Positions 33,430 through 42,729 are shown, counted from the stretch's first letter. The stretch: DNA of 64,000 nt from Pseudomonas arsenicoxydans (GCF_006438915.1 NZ_RCZE01000012.1:1-64000); one strand, 5' to 3'. The notes: generated by a model from the letters alone, not told the origin. Numbers and translations: made by a program.

Positions 33430-34221
33430 TTACTGTTTGAAGAGTTCGCCAGGGGTAAACCCGAACAGGCTTTTGAACGCCGCAATAAACGCCGACGTCG
33501 AGTCGTACCCACACGCCAGCGCGGCATTGGTCACGCTGTCGCCCTCCTCCAGCAAACTCAACGAAGACAACAGCCGCATCCGTTGTCGCCAGCCGCGAAA
33601 GCTCAAACCCGTCTCGCGCTGAAACAGGCGCATCAGCGTCTTTTCCGACGTACCCAAGCGCTCCGCCCACGCCTGCAACGTCACGTTCTGCTCTGGGCTT
33701 TCAATCAACTCGTTGCACAGTCCCAGCAGCCGCTCATGCCGTGGCAGCGGCAGAGAAAAACCCACTTCCGGCAAGTTCGCCAACTGATCCAGTAACACAC
33801 CCACCAACCGCGCTTCCTGGCTGTCGCCCTGCGGATACTCCACGGGCAGCAAGCAAAAACTCTTGATCAGCTCCCGCGCCAACGGCGTGACTTCCAGCAC
33901 CCGACAGCGACCGTCCGCCCACTCACAATCCTCGCGGCGCACGTACAGGCTGCGCATTTCGGCGCGCATCGAGGTCACGACTTGATGTTCAAGGTCCGCC
34001 GGAATCCAGATGCCCCACTGCGGCGGCGCATAGAAACTGCCTTCGGCGGTGTGAACACCGAGGACGCCGCTGATGGCGTAGGAAAACTGCACCCAATCGT
34101 GGCGATGGGGCGGCGTCCAGGAACCGGCGTTCAGGCTTTCTACCCGGGCGAATAGCGGACGAGGCAAGGTCGACAGGGTCGGGATTGTTCGTTCGAGGGA
34201 AGTTTGTCCGTTAGTCGGCAT
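33430..34221 (-). CDS. AraC-family transcriptional regulator
   Basis: A 263-aa AraC regulator with an N-terminal cupin (TPPHRHDWVQFSYAISGVLGVHT, PPQWGIWIPADLEHQV) and a C-terminal double HTH (LGTSEKTLMRLFQRETGLSFRGWRQRMRLL, ALACGYDSTSAFIAAFKSLFGFTPG). This arrangement matches the NimR/YdeC-like group, usually divergently placed with an MFS exporter; here no exporter is adjacent. The ATG at 34221 follows two in-frame TTG codons; AAGG lies about 9 nt ahead. Effector unknown. Confidence 0.9.
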   Translation of the reverse strand: MPTNGQTSLERTIPTLSTLPRPLFARVESLNAGSWTPPHRHDWVQFSYAISGVLGVHTAEGSFYAPPQWGIWIPADLEHQVVTSMRAEMRSLYVRREDCEWADGRCRVLEVTPLARELIKSFCLLPVEYPQGDSQEARLVGVLLDQLANLPEVGFSLPLPRHERLLGLCNELIESPEQNVTLQAWAERLGTSEKTLMRLFQRETGLSFRGWRQRMRLLSSLSLLEEGDSVTNAALACGYDSTSAFIAAFKSLFGFTPGELFKQ

Positions 34222-34312
34222 CAACAAGCCTTATATCGCATGAGGGCTGATGGGGCCGACGTTAGGCCAAGTAGCGGATCCATACAAATCTATTTGATGC
34301 CCAAAAATCTAA

Positions 34313-34402
34313 TGTGGGAGCGGGCTTGCTCGCGAATGCGGTGTGTCATTCAGCTTAATTGTTGACTGACATACCTCATTCGCGAGCAAGCCCGCTCCCA
34401 CA
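34313..34402. repeat. REPIN (90 bp)
   Basis: Head-out doublet, 90 bp, in the gap between the AraC start and the thiolase stop. Confidence 0.95.
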
Positions 34403-34413
34403 GGGGGACAGTC

Positions 34414-35691
34414 TCAACGCTCGATAATGGCCGTGACGCCTTGGCCGCCCGCCGCGCAGATTGAAATCAATCCCCGGCCCTTGCCCGCCGCGTCCAGCAA
34501 CTTCGCGAGATTGGCGACAATGCGCCCGCCGGTCGCCGCAAACGGATGCCCGGCCGCCAGTGAACTGCCTTTGACGTTGAGGCGGCTGCGGTCGATGGAG
34601 CCCAACGGCGCATCAAGCCCCAGACGGGTTTTGCAATACTCAGGATCTTCCCAGGCCTTCAACGTGCAGAGCACCTGCGCGGCGAAGGCTTCGTGAATTT
34701 CGTAGTAATCGAAATCCTGCAAGGTCAGGCCATTACGCGCCAGCAAGCGCGGCACTGCGTAGACCGGCGCCATCAATAGGCCTTCGGCACCGTTGACGAA
34801 ATCCACCGCCGCCGCTTCGCCATCGCGCAGATACGCGAGGATCGGCAAGCCACGTTCCTTCGCCCATTCTTCACTGCCCAACAGCACCAGCGACGCACCG
34901 TCGGTGAGTGGCGTCGAGTTGCCCGCCGTCATCGTGCCCTTGGCGCTTTTCTCGAAGGCGGGTTTCAGCTTGGCCAGTTGTTCCAGGGTCAGGTCCGGGC
35001 GCAGGTTGTTGTCGCGGGTCAGGCCGAGGAAGGGCGTCATCAAGTCGTTGTGCCAGCCTTCGGCGTAGGACGCGGCCAGGTGGTGATGGCTTTCCAGCGC
35101 CAGTTGATCCTGCTCCTCGCGGGGGATGTTCCAGGTCTGCGCCATCAGCTCGCAATGTTCGCCCATGGACAAGCCGGTGCGCGGTTCGCCGTTGCGCGGG
35201 AATTCCGGAATCAGATGCCGGGGGCGCAATTGCAGGAATGTTTTCAATTTGTCGGCGGTGGTCTTGGCGCGATTGGCTTGCAGCAAAATCTTGCGCAAGC
35301 CTTCACTGACGCTGATCGGCGCATCGGAGGTGGTATCGACACCGCCGGCAATGCCGCAATCGATTTGCCCCAAGGCAATTTTGTTTGCCACCAGCAACGC
35401 CGCTTCCAGCCCGGTGCCGCACGCCTGCTGAATGTCATAGGCCGGCGTTTGCGGCGACAGCCGCGAGCCGAGCACGCATTCACGAGTCAGGTTCATGTCC
35501 CGCGACAGTTTGAGCACCGCCCCCGCGACCACTTCACCCATGCGCAGGCCGTGCAGGTTGTAGCGTTCGATCAAGCCTTCGAGCGCTGCGGTGAGCATCG
35601 CCTGGTTACTGGCGGTGGCATACGCCCCGTTGGAGCGGGCGAAAGGAATACGGTTACCGCCGATAATCGCGACGCGGCGCAGCTGAGTCAT
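34414..35691 (-). CDS. Acetyl-CoA C-acyltransferase (thiolase, FadI-like)
   Basis: A 425-aa thiolase. The nucleophile Cys91 in QQACGTGLEAA, the histidine motif IHEAF near residue 335, GHPFAATGGR near 385 and the C-terminal CAAGGQGVTAI with the second cysteine are all intact. Length and the FPRNGEPRTGLSMGEHCE region match FadI-type 3-ketoacyl-CoA thiolases. It catalyses CoA-dependent cleavage or synthesis of beta-ketoacyl-CoA. AGGAG precedes the ATG. It is divergent from the large FabG and MaoC genes, with which it forms a complete reductase/dehydratase/thiolase set. Confidence 0.93.
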   Translation of the reverse strand: MTQLRRVAIIGGNRIPFARSNGAYATASNQAMLTAALEGLIERYNLHGLRMGEVVAGAVLKLSRDMNLTRECVLGSRLSPQTPAYDIQQACGTGLEAALLVANKIALGQIDCGIAGGVDTTSDAPISVSEGLRKILLQANRAKTTADKLKTFLQLRPRHLIPEFPRNGEPRTGLSMGEHCELMAQTWNIPREEQDQLALESHHHLAASYAEGWHNDLMTPFLGLTRDNNLRPDLTLEQLAKLKPAFEKSAKGTMTAGNSTPLTDGASLVLLGSEEWAKERGLPILAYLRDGEAAAVDFVNGAEGLLMAPVYAVPRLLARNGLTLQDFDYYEIHEAFAAQVLCTLKAWEDPEYCKTRLGLDAPLGSIDRSRLNVKGSSLAAGHPFAATGGRIVANLAKLLDAAGKGRGLISICAAGGQGVTAIIER

Positions 35692-35733
35692 GAAAAGCTC
35701 CTTCTAAATTATTCAAATTGAAAACTGATCCCC

Positions 35734-35823
35734 TGTGGGAGCGGGCTTGCTCGCGAAGAGGCCGGCACATTCAACATTTCTGTTACCTGACACACCGCCT
35801 TCGCGAGCAAGCCCGCTCCCACA
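35734..35823. repeat. REPIN (90 bp)
   Basis: Head-out doublet, 90 bp, in the divergent region between the thiolase and the FabG-like gene. This is an unusual place because it separates two divergent promoters. Confidence 0.95.
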
Positions 35824-35966
35824 GGTTCTGCATTCCCCAGCAAGTTCTGCTAAACCCAAGCTCCAACTACTCTGCACTGTTCAAGCGTAGGCCTTATCTC
35901 GTGGATCGAACGACTGATTGCCATTCGTGGTCCACACTTTGAACCCCAGCCGCCGGAGCACGTTCC

Positions 35967-37319
35967 ATGTCAGACCGTTATATCGACTTCGCCAATTCGT
36001 CCATCGGCCATCGCCTGGTCGGGGCTTTGGGTTTGCCGTCGCCGGTTCGCCTGGAACGCTGGCAGGCAGGCCGGCTGCGACCTGTCGAAGGGGCGTTGTT
36101 AATCGGTGGGGGGCCGCTGGTAGAGAAAGTCAGTGCTTTCGCCAATCGCCTGACCGACGCGATCTACAGCTATGGCACCGAGCCGTCGCTGGCCACCGCG
36201 TGGATTCCCGGCCACGGTCCGAAACTCAAAGCCGTAGTGTTCGACGCCAGTCATTTGGTGCAGACCGATCAGCTCAAACAACTGCGCGAATTCTTCCAGC
36301 CGCTGATGAAAAACCTCGACCACAGCGCGCATCTGGTGATTTTGGGTCGTGCGCCGGAGACATTGAGCGACCCCTTCGCCGCCAGTGCCCAGCGCGCACT
36401 GGAAGGCTTCAGCCGTTCGCTGGCCAAGGAACTGCGCAGCGGTGGCACGTTGCAGCTGATCTATGTCGGCGAGGGTGCAGACGATCAGTTGGAAGGACCG
36501 CTACGGTTTTTCCTCTCACCAAAAAGCGCGTTCGTGTCCGGGCAAGTGATTCGTTTGAAAACGTGCGCCACGCCCGTTCAGGACTGGACGCGACCGCTGG
36601 CAGGACGCAAGGCGTTGGTGACCGGCGCCGCGCGTGGCATTGGCGCCTCGATTGTCGAGACCCTGGCCCGTGACGGCGCCGAGGTGATTCTGCTCGACGT
36701 GCCACCGGCCAAAACCGATCTCGACGCCCTCGCCGCACGTCTCGGCGGGCGCAGCATCACCCTCGACATTTGCGCCGAAGACGCCGCTGCACAATTGGTC
36801 GAACACCTGCCCGACGGCGTCGACATCGTGGTGCACAACGCAGGGATCACCCGCGACAAAACCCTGGCCAACATGACCCCGGAATTCTGGGACGCGGTGC
36901 TCGCGGTCAACCTCAACGCGCCACAAGTGCTGACCAAGGCCCTGCTCGACAGCGGCACCCTGCACGACAACGGCCGGGTGATTTTGCTCGCCTCCATCAG
37001 CGGCATCGCCGGCAATCGCGGGCAAACCAATTACGCGGCGAGCAAGGCCGGGCTGATTGGCCTGGCGCAAGCCTGGGCGCCGACGCTGGATCAGCGCGGC
37101 ATCAGCATCAACGCGGTGGCGCCGGGGTTTATTGAAACGCAGATGACCGCGCACATTCCGTTCGGCTTGCGTGAAGCGGGCCGGCGCATGAGCTCGCTCG
37201 GCCAGGGCGGCTTGCCGCAGGACGTCGCCGAAGCCGTGGCGTGGCTGGCGCAACCGGGCACCGGCGCGTTTACCGGCCAGGCGTTGCGGGTCTGTGGACA
37301 AAGCGTTCTGGGGGCCTAG
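35967..37319 (+). CDS. High-molecular-weight FabG-like 3-oxoacyl reductase
   Basis: A 450-aa two-domain protein. Residues 1-200 form a degenerate Rossmann/flavodoxin-like domain lacking catalytic motifs; residues 210-450 are a complete SDR with TGAARGIGAS near 217, NAGITRD, the active-site ILLASISG and YAASKAGL. This architecture is that of FabG4/HMwFabG proteins, which reduce long-chain 3-oxoacyl-CoA with NADH. The start has GGAG. It is 2 nt from the MaoC gene, so the two are one operon. Confidence 0.92.
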   Translation: MSDRYIDFANSSIGHRLVGALGLPSPVRLERWQAGRLRPVEGALLIGGGPLVEKVSAFANRLTDAIYSYGTEPSLATAWIPGHGPKLKAVVFDASHLVQTDQLKQLREFFQPLMKNLDHSAHLVILGRAPETLSDPFAASAQRALEGFSRSLAKELRSGGTLQLIYVGEGADDQLEGPLRFFLSPKSAFVSGQVIRLKTCATPVQDWTRPLAGRKALVTGAARGIGASIVETLARDGAEVILLDVPPAKTDLDALAARLGGRSITLDICAEDAAAQLVEHLPDGVDIVVHNAGITRDKTLANMTPEFWDAVLAVNLNAPQVLTKALLDSGTLHDNGRVILLASISGIAGNRGQTNYAASKAGLIGLAQAWAPTLDQRGISINAVAPGFIETQMTAHIPFGLREAGRRMSSLGQGGLPQDVAEAVAWLAQPGTGAFTGQALRVCGQSVLGA

Positions 37320-37321
37320 CG

Positions 37322-38176
37322 ATGATCACCGACTGGCACACACTCAACCGCGAACCGAGCCTGCCGGCGTTGTACGTGCGAGCGGCGACGCGACGCAAAA
37401 TCACCGGCACCACCTTGCCCGACACCGGGTTGCACTGTTGGGTCAATGTCGATCCCAAACGCCTGGCGGCGTATCGCAACGTCTGCGGATTTGCCGACAA
37501 CGGTTTGCTGCCGCCGACCTATCCGCACATCCTCGCGTTTGCCTTGCAGATGCAATTGCTCACCGCCAGGGAATTTCCGTTCCCCCTGTTGGGGCTGATA
37601 CACCTGAGCAACCGTATTCGCGTGTTGCGCCCTATGGGCGGTGTGAATCGGGTACGCGTCAGCGTCCAGGTGCAGAATCTGCAACCGCATGCCAAGGGGG
37701 CGACGTTCGATCTGCTGACCACGCTGGACGATCAATTGGGGACGCTCTGGGAAGCGCAAAGCCAGATGCTGTGCCGGGGCGTCAAACTGGACGGCGAACC
37801 GGTCGAGGAGGTGTTGGCCTCGACGCTGAAGATGATGGAAATGAGCCGCTGGAAAGCGCCGGCCGACATTGGCCGCCAGTACGCCAAGGTGTCCGACGAC
37901 TACAACCCGATTCACTTGAGTGCTGTCAGCGCGAGACTGTTTGGTTTCCCCACCGCCATTGCCCATGGGTTATGGAACAAGGCGCGGACGTTGGCGGCGC
38001 TGGCTGATCATTTGCCGACGGCGAACATCGAGATTGCCGTGCAGTTTCGCAAACCGGTGCGGTTGCCCAGCGAGGTGGCGTTGATGGCGAGTGCGACGGG
38101 GTCCAGTGGGGACTTTCGGTTGGTGGGGGTTGGGGATCTTGAGCACATGGTCGGGCATTGGCGGCCCGTGGCTTGA
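37322..38176 (+). CDS. MaoC-like (R)-specific enoyl hydratase
   Basis: A 284-aa double hot-dog protein. The second half carries the hydratase motif DYNPIHLS followed by FGFPTAIAHGLW near residues 195-220, with the catalytic Asp and His. The first half is a decayed hot-dog fold. It would hydrate trans-2-enoyl-CoA or dehydrate 3-hydroxyacyl-CoA. Together with the upstream FabG and divergent thiolase it can run a short acyl-CoA elongation or degradation cycle without FadB. Confidence 0.9.
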   Translation: MITDWHTLNREPSLPALYVRAATRRKITGTTLPDTGLHCWVNVDPKRLAAYRNVCGFADNGLLPPTYPHILAFALQMQLLTAREFPFPLLGLIHLSNRIRVLRPMGGVNRVRVSVQVQNLQPHAKGATFDLLTTLDDQLGTLWEAQSQMLCRGVKLDGEPVEEVLASTLKMMEMSRWKAPADIGRQYAKVSDDYNPIHLSAVSARLFGFPTAIAHGLWNKARTLAALADHLPTANIEIAVQFRKPVRLPSEVALMASATGSSGDFRLVGVGDLEHMVGHWRPVA

Positions 38177-38210
38177 TGCCGGGCAAAAAATCTTGGGTGA
38201 GTTTGAAATG

Positions 38211-38293
38211 GCGATCGCGAGCAGGCTCGCTCCTACAGGTGATTTGCGTATCCACACAAATCCCCTGTAGGAGCGAGCCTGCTCGCGATCGCG
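38211..38293. repeat. REP pair (GTAGGAGCGAGCC type), tail-out
   Basis: GCGATCGCGAGCAGGCTCGC and its inverse flank a 25-bp spacer, with TGTAGGAG ends inward. It is a third REP sequence class in this window and lies between convergent genes. Confidence 0.88.
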
Positions 38294-38303
38294 GTCGTCC
38301 TGA

Positions 38304-38711
38304 CTAAGAAGACTGAACCAGAGGCTGCGGAAACAGGTTATCCAGCGTCTCCAGCAACCGAACGTGATAAATCGGCTTGCGAAACAAGTCGAGCACCTGC
38401 AAGCGCAGCATGTCGCTGACGTCTTCCATGTCCGCATGCCCCGACGTGACGATCACCGGCAAATGCTGACGCGAGGTGTGTTCGCGCAAACGCTTGATCA
38501 GTGACATGCCGCTTTCCTCCGGCATGCGCAGATCCGTGATCACCAGCCCAATGTCCGGATGGCGGGTCAAGTGCTGCAAAGCGAGCTTGACCGACGTTGC
38601 GGTAAAACAGCAAAAACCCTCCCCTTCCAGCAACTCCGCCAGTTCCATCAACGCATCCTCCTCGTCATCGACCAGGAGAAGCTGTTGGCGTGGGTGTGCG
38701 GGCGCATTCAT
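38304..38711 (-). CDS. Stand-alone response-regulator receiver protein
   Basis: A 135-aa CheY-like protein with no output domain. Acidic pocket DDEED near 15-19, phosphoacceptor Asp60 in VITDLRMP, Thr/Ser in VIVTSGHAD near 86 and the lysine in FRKPI near 108 are present. The ATG at 38711 has AGGAAA upstream. It is directly downstream of flp on the same strand, within the Tad pilus locus, so it may take part in PprA signalling to PprB or in pilus control. That is inference. Confidence 0.88.
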   Translation of the reverse strand: MNAPAHPRQQLLLVDDEEDALMELAELLEGEGFCCFTATSVKLALQHLTRHPDIGLVITDLRMPEESGMSLIKRLREHTSRQHLPVIVTSGHADMEDVSDMLRLQVLDLFRKPIYHVRLLETLDNLFPQPLVQSS

Positions 38712-38779
38712 GAGGGTTTCCTGCAATGGACCAGGCGATGACGTTAGAACCACTCAGGCTAGTTGGCAAACAGCAATGA

Positions 38780-38986
38780 TCAAGGTCCAGGCAGTACAGC
38801 TTTGATGCTGGCGGTAAGCGAAGTAAAAGCGCTCGTAATGGAGCCCATGAAAACGCCCACAGCCACCGCCGCAAGACCCGCGATGATGGCGTATTCGATA
38901 CCCGAAGCGCCTTCGGTGTCTTTGGCCAGGTTGTAGTAGAACGCGATCTCACTCTTGATGTGCTGGACAGCGCTTTTAAAGGACAT
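38780..38986 (-). CDS. flp: Flp-type major pilin
   Basis: A 68-aa type IVb pilin. The prepilin cleavage site is DTEGASGIEYA: processing after the glycine by FppA leaves a mature hydrophobic helix beginning with the conserved GIEYAII and continuing AGLAAVAVGVF. The basic 20-residue leader is typical. The ATG at 38986 has AGGAG about 8 nt upstream. It is transcribed away from the assembly genes, starting from the region 38987-39313. Confidence 0.95.
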   Translation of the reverse strand: MSFKSAVQHIKSEIAFYYNLAKDTEGASGIEYAIIAGLAAVAVGVFMGSITSAFTSLTASIKAVLPGP

Positions 38987-39313
38987 GACGACTTCTCCTA
39001 AAGACTGCGGGTGTTGCGCGGCCGCAACATGATTCCCCTGTGCCAGCATCAGCATTGTCGGCATTTCCCAACCCAACAACTGTAAGAACGTATTAATACG
39101 AAAGTAGTAACCCACCCGTTTTCGGCAAAAAAACGGGGTTTGGCGGTTCAGTCACCCACTTTCGTCGGTTTTTTTGCCTGCCAGTAATGGCGTTTTGCTC
39201 TAGCTGCACTACCTTCAAATAGCGAAATAGTTCCATGTATTTAAATGCTTTTTTGGGAATCTATCTCGTTCGAAACGGTACGGATCATCGACAGCAGGAA
39301 AGGGAGAGCCCTC
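38987..39313. promoter_or_regulatory. Divergent flp / tad control region
   Basis: 327 bp between flp and rcpC. It is AT-rich and carries a perfect 12-bp palindrome CGTATTAATACG (39090-39101), a hairpin CCCGTTTT...AAAACGGG (39116-39137) and T-tracts near 39172. By analogy with P. aeruginosa, where PprB activates the flp promoter, the palindrome or the T-rich boxes may be operator sites. No clear -35/-10 was identified. Confidence 0.5.
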
Positions 39314-40258
39314 ATGAACAGCCGTGTCACCCTGGGATTGGCCGGGTTGTTTCTGGTGGGTGCCGTCATTGCCGGTTACTGGGGACTTGCACTGAGCCGT
39401 GAACCCGCTCTCCAGCCTGCCGCGCCACCTGTCGTTAACACAGCGCCAATCGCTCCAGCCCCTGTGCCAGTGGACGATCCCACCCGCCAACCGGTGGTGG
39501 TCCTGCTGCACGACATAGCACCCTTCGTTCAAATCACCGCTGCCGACGTCACGCTCGAAAAACTACGTACCGCCCCGGCCGGCAGTCTGACCACGCTTGA
39601 GCAAGCGATTGGCCGTAAGCCGTGGCACGCCCTCACCGCCGGCACCTGGCTCAGCGATCAAAGCTTCGAAACCGGCAGCGCGCTGTCACGGATGATCCGC
39701 CCGAATGAACGCGCGCTTGCAGTCGCGGTGGATGAAGTGACCAACGCCGGCGGACAACTGAGCCCAGGCGATTATGTCGACGTGATGCTGTTCCTGCGCG
39801 TCGACGCCAATAACACTCAGCAGTCAGCCCAGGTGGTGGTCCCGGCGTTGCGATTACTCGGGGTCGGCGAACAGCTGGGGCTGACCAACGACGGTCGCCC
39901 CGCCAACCCGGCGCGCAGCACTGAAGAACAACTCAAGCAGGACCAACTGCGTGCCAATGCCCGCTCGGTGTTGCTCGCCGTTCCCGAACCCTTGCTGAGT
40001 CGCCTGACGCTCGCGGCCCAAGCCGGTACGTTGCGCCTGGCCGTGCGCAGCGCCGAAGAGAAACGCCTGGCGCATTACTGGGCCGGCGAAAGCGCTTCGC
40101 CGGCCAATCTCGCCAGCGCCAATCGCGACCTCGTGCAATTTAGTCAACTGGCCCTCGTCGGCACCCCCAAACCCCTCACCCTCGGTGCCAGTCCGGCACC
40201 GCAGAAAAAAGGCGTGGAAGTCATTCGCGGCAATCAGATCACTCAACAAACTCCCTGA
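39314..40258 (+). CDS. rcpC: Flp pilus assembly protein CpaB/RcpC
   Basis: A 314-aa CpaB-family protein with one N-terminal membrane segment (LGLAGLFLVGAVIAGYW), a SAF-type domain at about 55-115 (VVLLHDIAPFVQITAADV) and the RcpC/CpaB region EVTNAGGQLSPGDYVDVML. It assists secretin assembly or pilus glycosylation/modification in Tad systems. The ATG at 39314 has GGGAG. First gene of the long Tad operon. Confidence 0.92.
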   Translation: MNSRVTLGLAGLFLVGAVIAGYWGLALSREPALQPAAPPVVNTAPIAPAPVPVDDPTRQPVVVLLHDIAPFVQITAADVTLEKLRTAPAGSLTTLEQAIGRKPWHALTAGTWLSDQSFETGSALSRMIRPNERALAVAVDEVTNAGGQLSPGDYVDVMLFLRVDANNTQQSAQVVVPALRLLGVGEQLGLTNDGRPANPARSTEEQLKQDQLRANARSVLLAVPEPLLSRLTLAAQAGTLRLAVRSAEEKRLAHYWAGESASPANLASANRDLVQFSQLALVGTPKPLTLGASPAPQKKGVEVIRGNQITQQTP

Positions 40259-40279
40259 ATTGAGCAAGGACGCATCTAC

Positions 40280-41542
40280 ATGCGCAGAAGTACCATGTTC
40301 ATGTTTCAAGGCCTGCTCTGGGGCTCGCTGCTGAGCAGCGTGCCATTGACGGCAACCTTTGCGGCCACCGGTAACTGTGCCGCACTCGGCCAATTGCCGG
40401 CGACACTGGAAGTCGGCGAAGGCTTGCAGCAGGAAGTGCAATCACCGGTGGCGATTACCCGGTTGGCCGTGGGTGACCCGAAAATCGCCGACGTGCGGGT
40501 CAACGGTAACCAGGCCTTCCTGCTCACCGGCATGTCGCCCGGCGCCACCAGCCTGATGGTCTGGACGGCCTGCGCCAGCGCCCCGCGTCAAAGCATGGTG
40601 TTCGTGAAAGGTCGGGCCACGGCGGCCATGACCGGCAGTTCTTCCCTGCCCTCCCAGGACCCGTTGCTACCGTCGCAAGTGCAGACCGACATTCGCTTCG
40701 TCGAGGTCAGCCGGACCAAGCTGAAAGAAGCCAGCACCTCGATCTACGGCAAAAACTCGAACTTCCTCTTTGGCTCCCCCGGCACCGTGCCGAACACCGC
40801 CGTAACCCCGCGAGTGCTGCCATTGCGCAACATCGATCCACGGATCGCCGTGCCGAGCATTCCGCTGGCCAATGACATGTTCAACATCGTCGCCGGCGGC
40901 GGCAACTTCCTCGCGATCATCAACGCCCTGGAAGGCAGCGGCTTCGCCTACACCCTGGCGCGGCCGAGCCTGGTGGCGATCAGCGGGCAGAGCGCGAGTT
41001 TTCTTGCGGGCGGCGAAATCCCGATCCCGGTGCCGAGTGCCAACAGCAACAGCTACTCCATCGAGTACAAGGAATTCGGGGTCCGCCTGACGCTCACGCC
41101 AACCGTGGTCAGCAACGATCGCATCGCCCTGAAAGTCGCGCCGGAGGTCAGCGAACTGGATTTCGCCAACGCCGTCACCATCGGTGGCACCACGGTCCCG
41201 GCGTTCACCATTCGCCGCACCGACACCAGCATCTCCCTGGCCGATGGCGAGAGTTTTGTCATCAGCGGTTTGATCAGCACGCAAAACACTTCCCAGGTCG
41301 ACAAGTTTCCGGGGCTGGGGGATATCCCGGTCCTCGGCGCCTTTTTCCGCAGTTCATCGATCAGGCGCGAAGAGCGTGAACTGCTGATGATCGTCACGCC
41401 GCACCTGGTTCAACCGCTGGCCGTCAATGCACCACTGCCATCGTTGCCCGGTGAACAATTGCGCAACTACGACCCCGGTTTTTATCGCATGTTCTTCCTC
41501 GAAGACGGCAACTTCGATAAACGCAGCGGGTTATCGCAATGA
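40280..41542 (+). CDS. rcpA: Tad pilus outer-membrane secretin RcpA/CpaC
   Basis: A 420-aa secretin. A signal peptide precedes ATGNC, a pilus/BON-like N-domain (LEVGEGLQQEVQSPVAITRLAVGDPKIADVRV) and the secretin core with VEVSRTKLKEAS and the C-terminal FVISGLISTQNTSQVDKFPGLGDIPVLGAFFRS, which ends in the conserved secretin motif. It forms the outer membrane pore. Its stop overlaps the start of tadZ by four bases. Confidence 0.94.
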   Translation: MRRSTMFMFQGLLWGSLLSSVPLTATFAATGNCAALGQLPATLEVGEGLQQEVQSPVAITRLAVGDPKIADVRVNGNQAFLLTGMSPGATSLMVWTACASAPRQSMVFVKGRATAAMTGSSSLPSQDPLLPSQVQTDIRFVEVSRTKLKEASTSIYGKNSNFLFGSPGTVPNTAVTPRVLPLRNIDPRIAVPSIPLANDMFNIVAGGGNFLAIINALEGSGFAYTLARPSLVAISGQSASFLAGGEIPIPVPSANSNSYSIEYKEFGVRLTLTPTVVSNDRIALKVAPEVSELDFANAVTIGGTTVPAFTIRRTDTSISLADGESFVISGLISTQNTSQVDKFPGLGDIPVLGAFFRSSSIRREERELLMIVTPHLVQPLAVNAPLPSLPGEQLRNYDPGFYRMFFLEDGNFDKRSGLSQ

Positions 41543-42729
41543 GCCAGAACCTGAGCCAGACCTTCCTCGCGATTACGCGCAACGACACTGACCTTGAGTG
41601 GCTGCAAGGCGCCCTCGCCCCGTTGGGCCAGGTGGTCAGCGCCGGCGGCGGCAGCCTCGACGAACTGTTGGCGCTGGTCGACGTCACCTTCGCCAGCCTC
41701 GTGTTCGTCGGGCTGGACCGCGAACACGTGGTGGCGCAAAGCGCGCTGATCGAAGGGGCGCTGGAAGCCAAGCCGATGCTGGCGATCGTGGCCTTGGGCG
41801 ACGGCATGGACAATCAGCTTGTGCTGAATGCGATGCGTGCCGGCGCGCGGGATTTTGTCGCCTATGGCTCACGCTCCAGCGAAGTTTCGGGGCTGGTGCG
41901 CCGGCTCGGCAAACGCCTGCCAACGGTGGCGCCGAGCACCCAGCTCGGTGGCCTGACCGTGCTCTACGGTGCGCAAACCAACGCCGACGGTGCGCTGATC
42001 GCCAACCACATGGCACAAGTGGTGCAGAAAAGCGGCCAGCAAACCTTGTTGCTGGACCTGGGTTTGCCGCGCGGCGACAGCCTGGCGTTGCTCGGGCTGG
42101 AGAGCTCGTTTCATTTCGGTGACGCCGTGCGGCATTTGCGGCGCCTCGACGCCACGCTGATCGACAGCGCATTCACCAGCAATGAGACGGGACTGCGAAT
42201 CCTCGCCTACGCCAGCCACGATGAACCACTGGAGCGCACCAGCGCCGCCGAGTTGTACATGCTGCTCAGCGCCCTGCGCCAACACTTCCAGCACATCGTG
42301 GTGAACCTCACCGGCCAGCCGGACAGCGAAGCGCTGCGCACCTTTGTCAGCCATTGCGACAAGCTGCTGTGGTACACCGACCAGAACGTGCTCGACTGCC
42401 GGCGCAACCTCGCGGTGCTCAACCTGTGGCGCGAAAAAGGCCTGAAGCTCGATCACGCCCGGTTACTGATTGACCGCTACCTGCGCAATGTCGCTCCCGA
42501 CGCCGACACCCTGGGAAAAAGCTTTGGCATGGAAGTCCTCGCGATTCTGGCCTTCAGCCCGGAAGTGCGCCTGAACGCTAAAAACCAGGGCGTGAGCCTG
42601 TTCGAACTGGCCCCGCGTGAAGGCCTGACCCAAAGCCTGCGCACCCTTGGCGAACGCCTGGCCAAACGCTCCGAAGGCCTGGCCAAACCCAAGACCGGCT
42701 GGTTCAACCGGCTGAGGGGTGCGCAATGA
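41539..42729 (+). CDS. tadZ: Tad pilus localisation protein TadZ/CpaE
   Basis: A 396-aa CpaE-like MinD/ParA-related protein with an N-terminal atypical receiver-like domain (residues 1-120) and a P-loop-like region that has degenerated (LYGAQTNADGALIANHMAQ rather than a canonical deviant Walker A). Later LLLDLGLPRGDS and IVVNLTGQPD mark the ATPase fold. TadZ places the pilus machine at the cell pole. ATGA overlaps at both ends couple it to rcpA and tadA. Confidence 0.9.
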   Translation: MSQNLSQTFLAITRNDTDLEWLQGALAPLGQVVSAGGGSLDELLALVDVTFASLVFVGLDREHVVAQSALIEGALEAKPMLAIVALGDGMDNQLVLNAMRAGARDFVAYGSRSSEVSGLVRRLGKRLPTVAPSTQLGGLTVLYGAQTNADGALIANHMAQVVQKSGQQTLLLDLGLPRGDSLALLGLESSFHFGDAVRHLRRLDATLIDSAFTSNETGLRILAYASHDEPLERTSAAELYMLLSALRQHFQHIVVNLTGQPDSEALRTFVSHCDKLLWYTDQNVLDCRRNLAVLNLWREKGLKLDHARLLIDRYLRNVAPDADTLGKSFGMEVLAILAFSPEVRLNAKNQGVSLFELAPREGLTQSLRTLGERLAKRSEGLAKPKTGWFNRLRGAQ

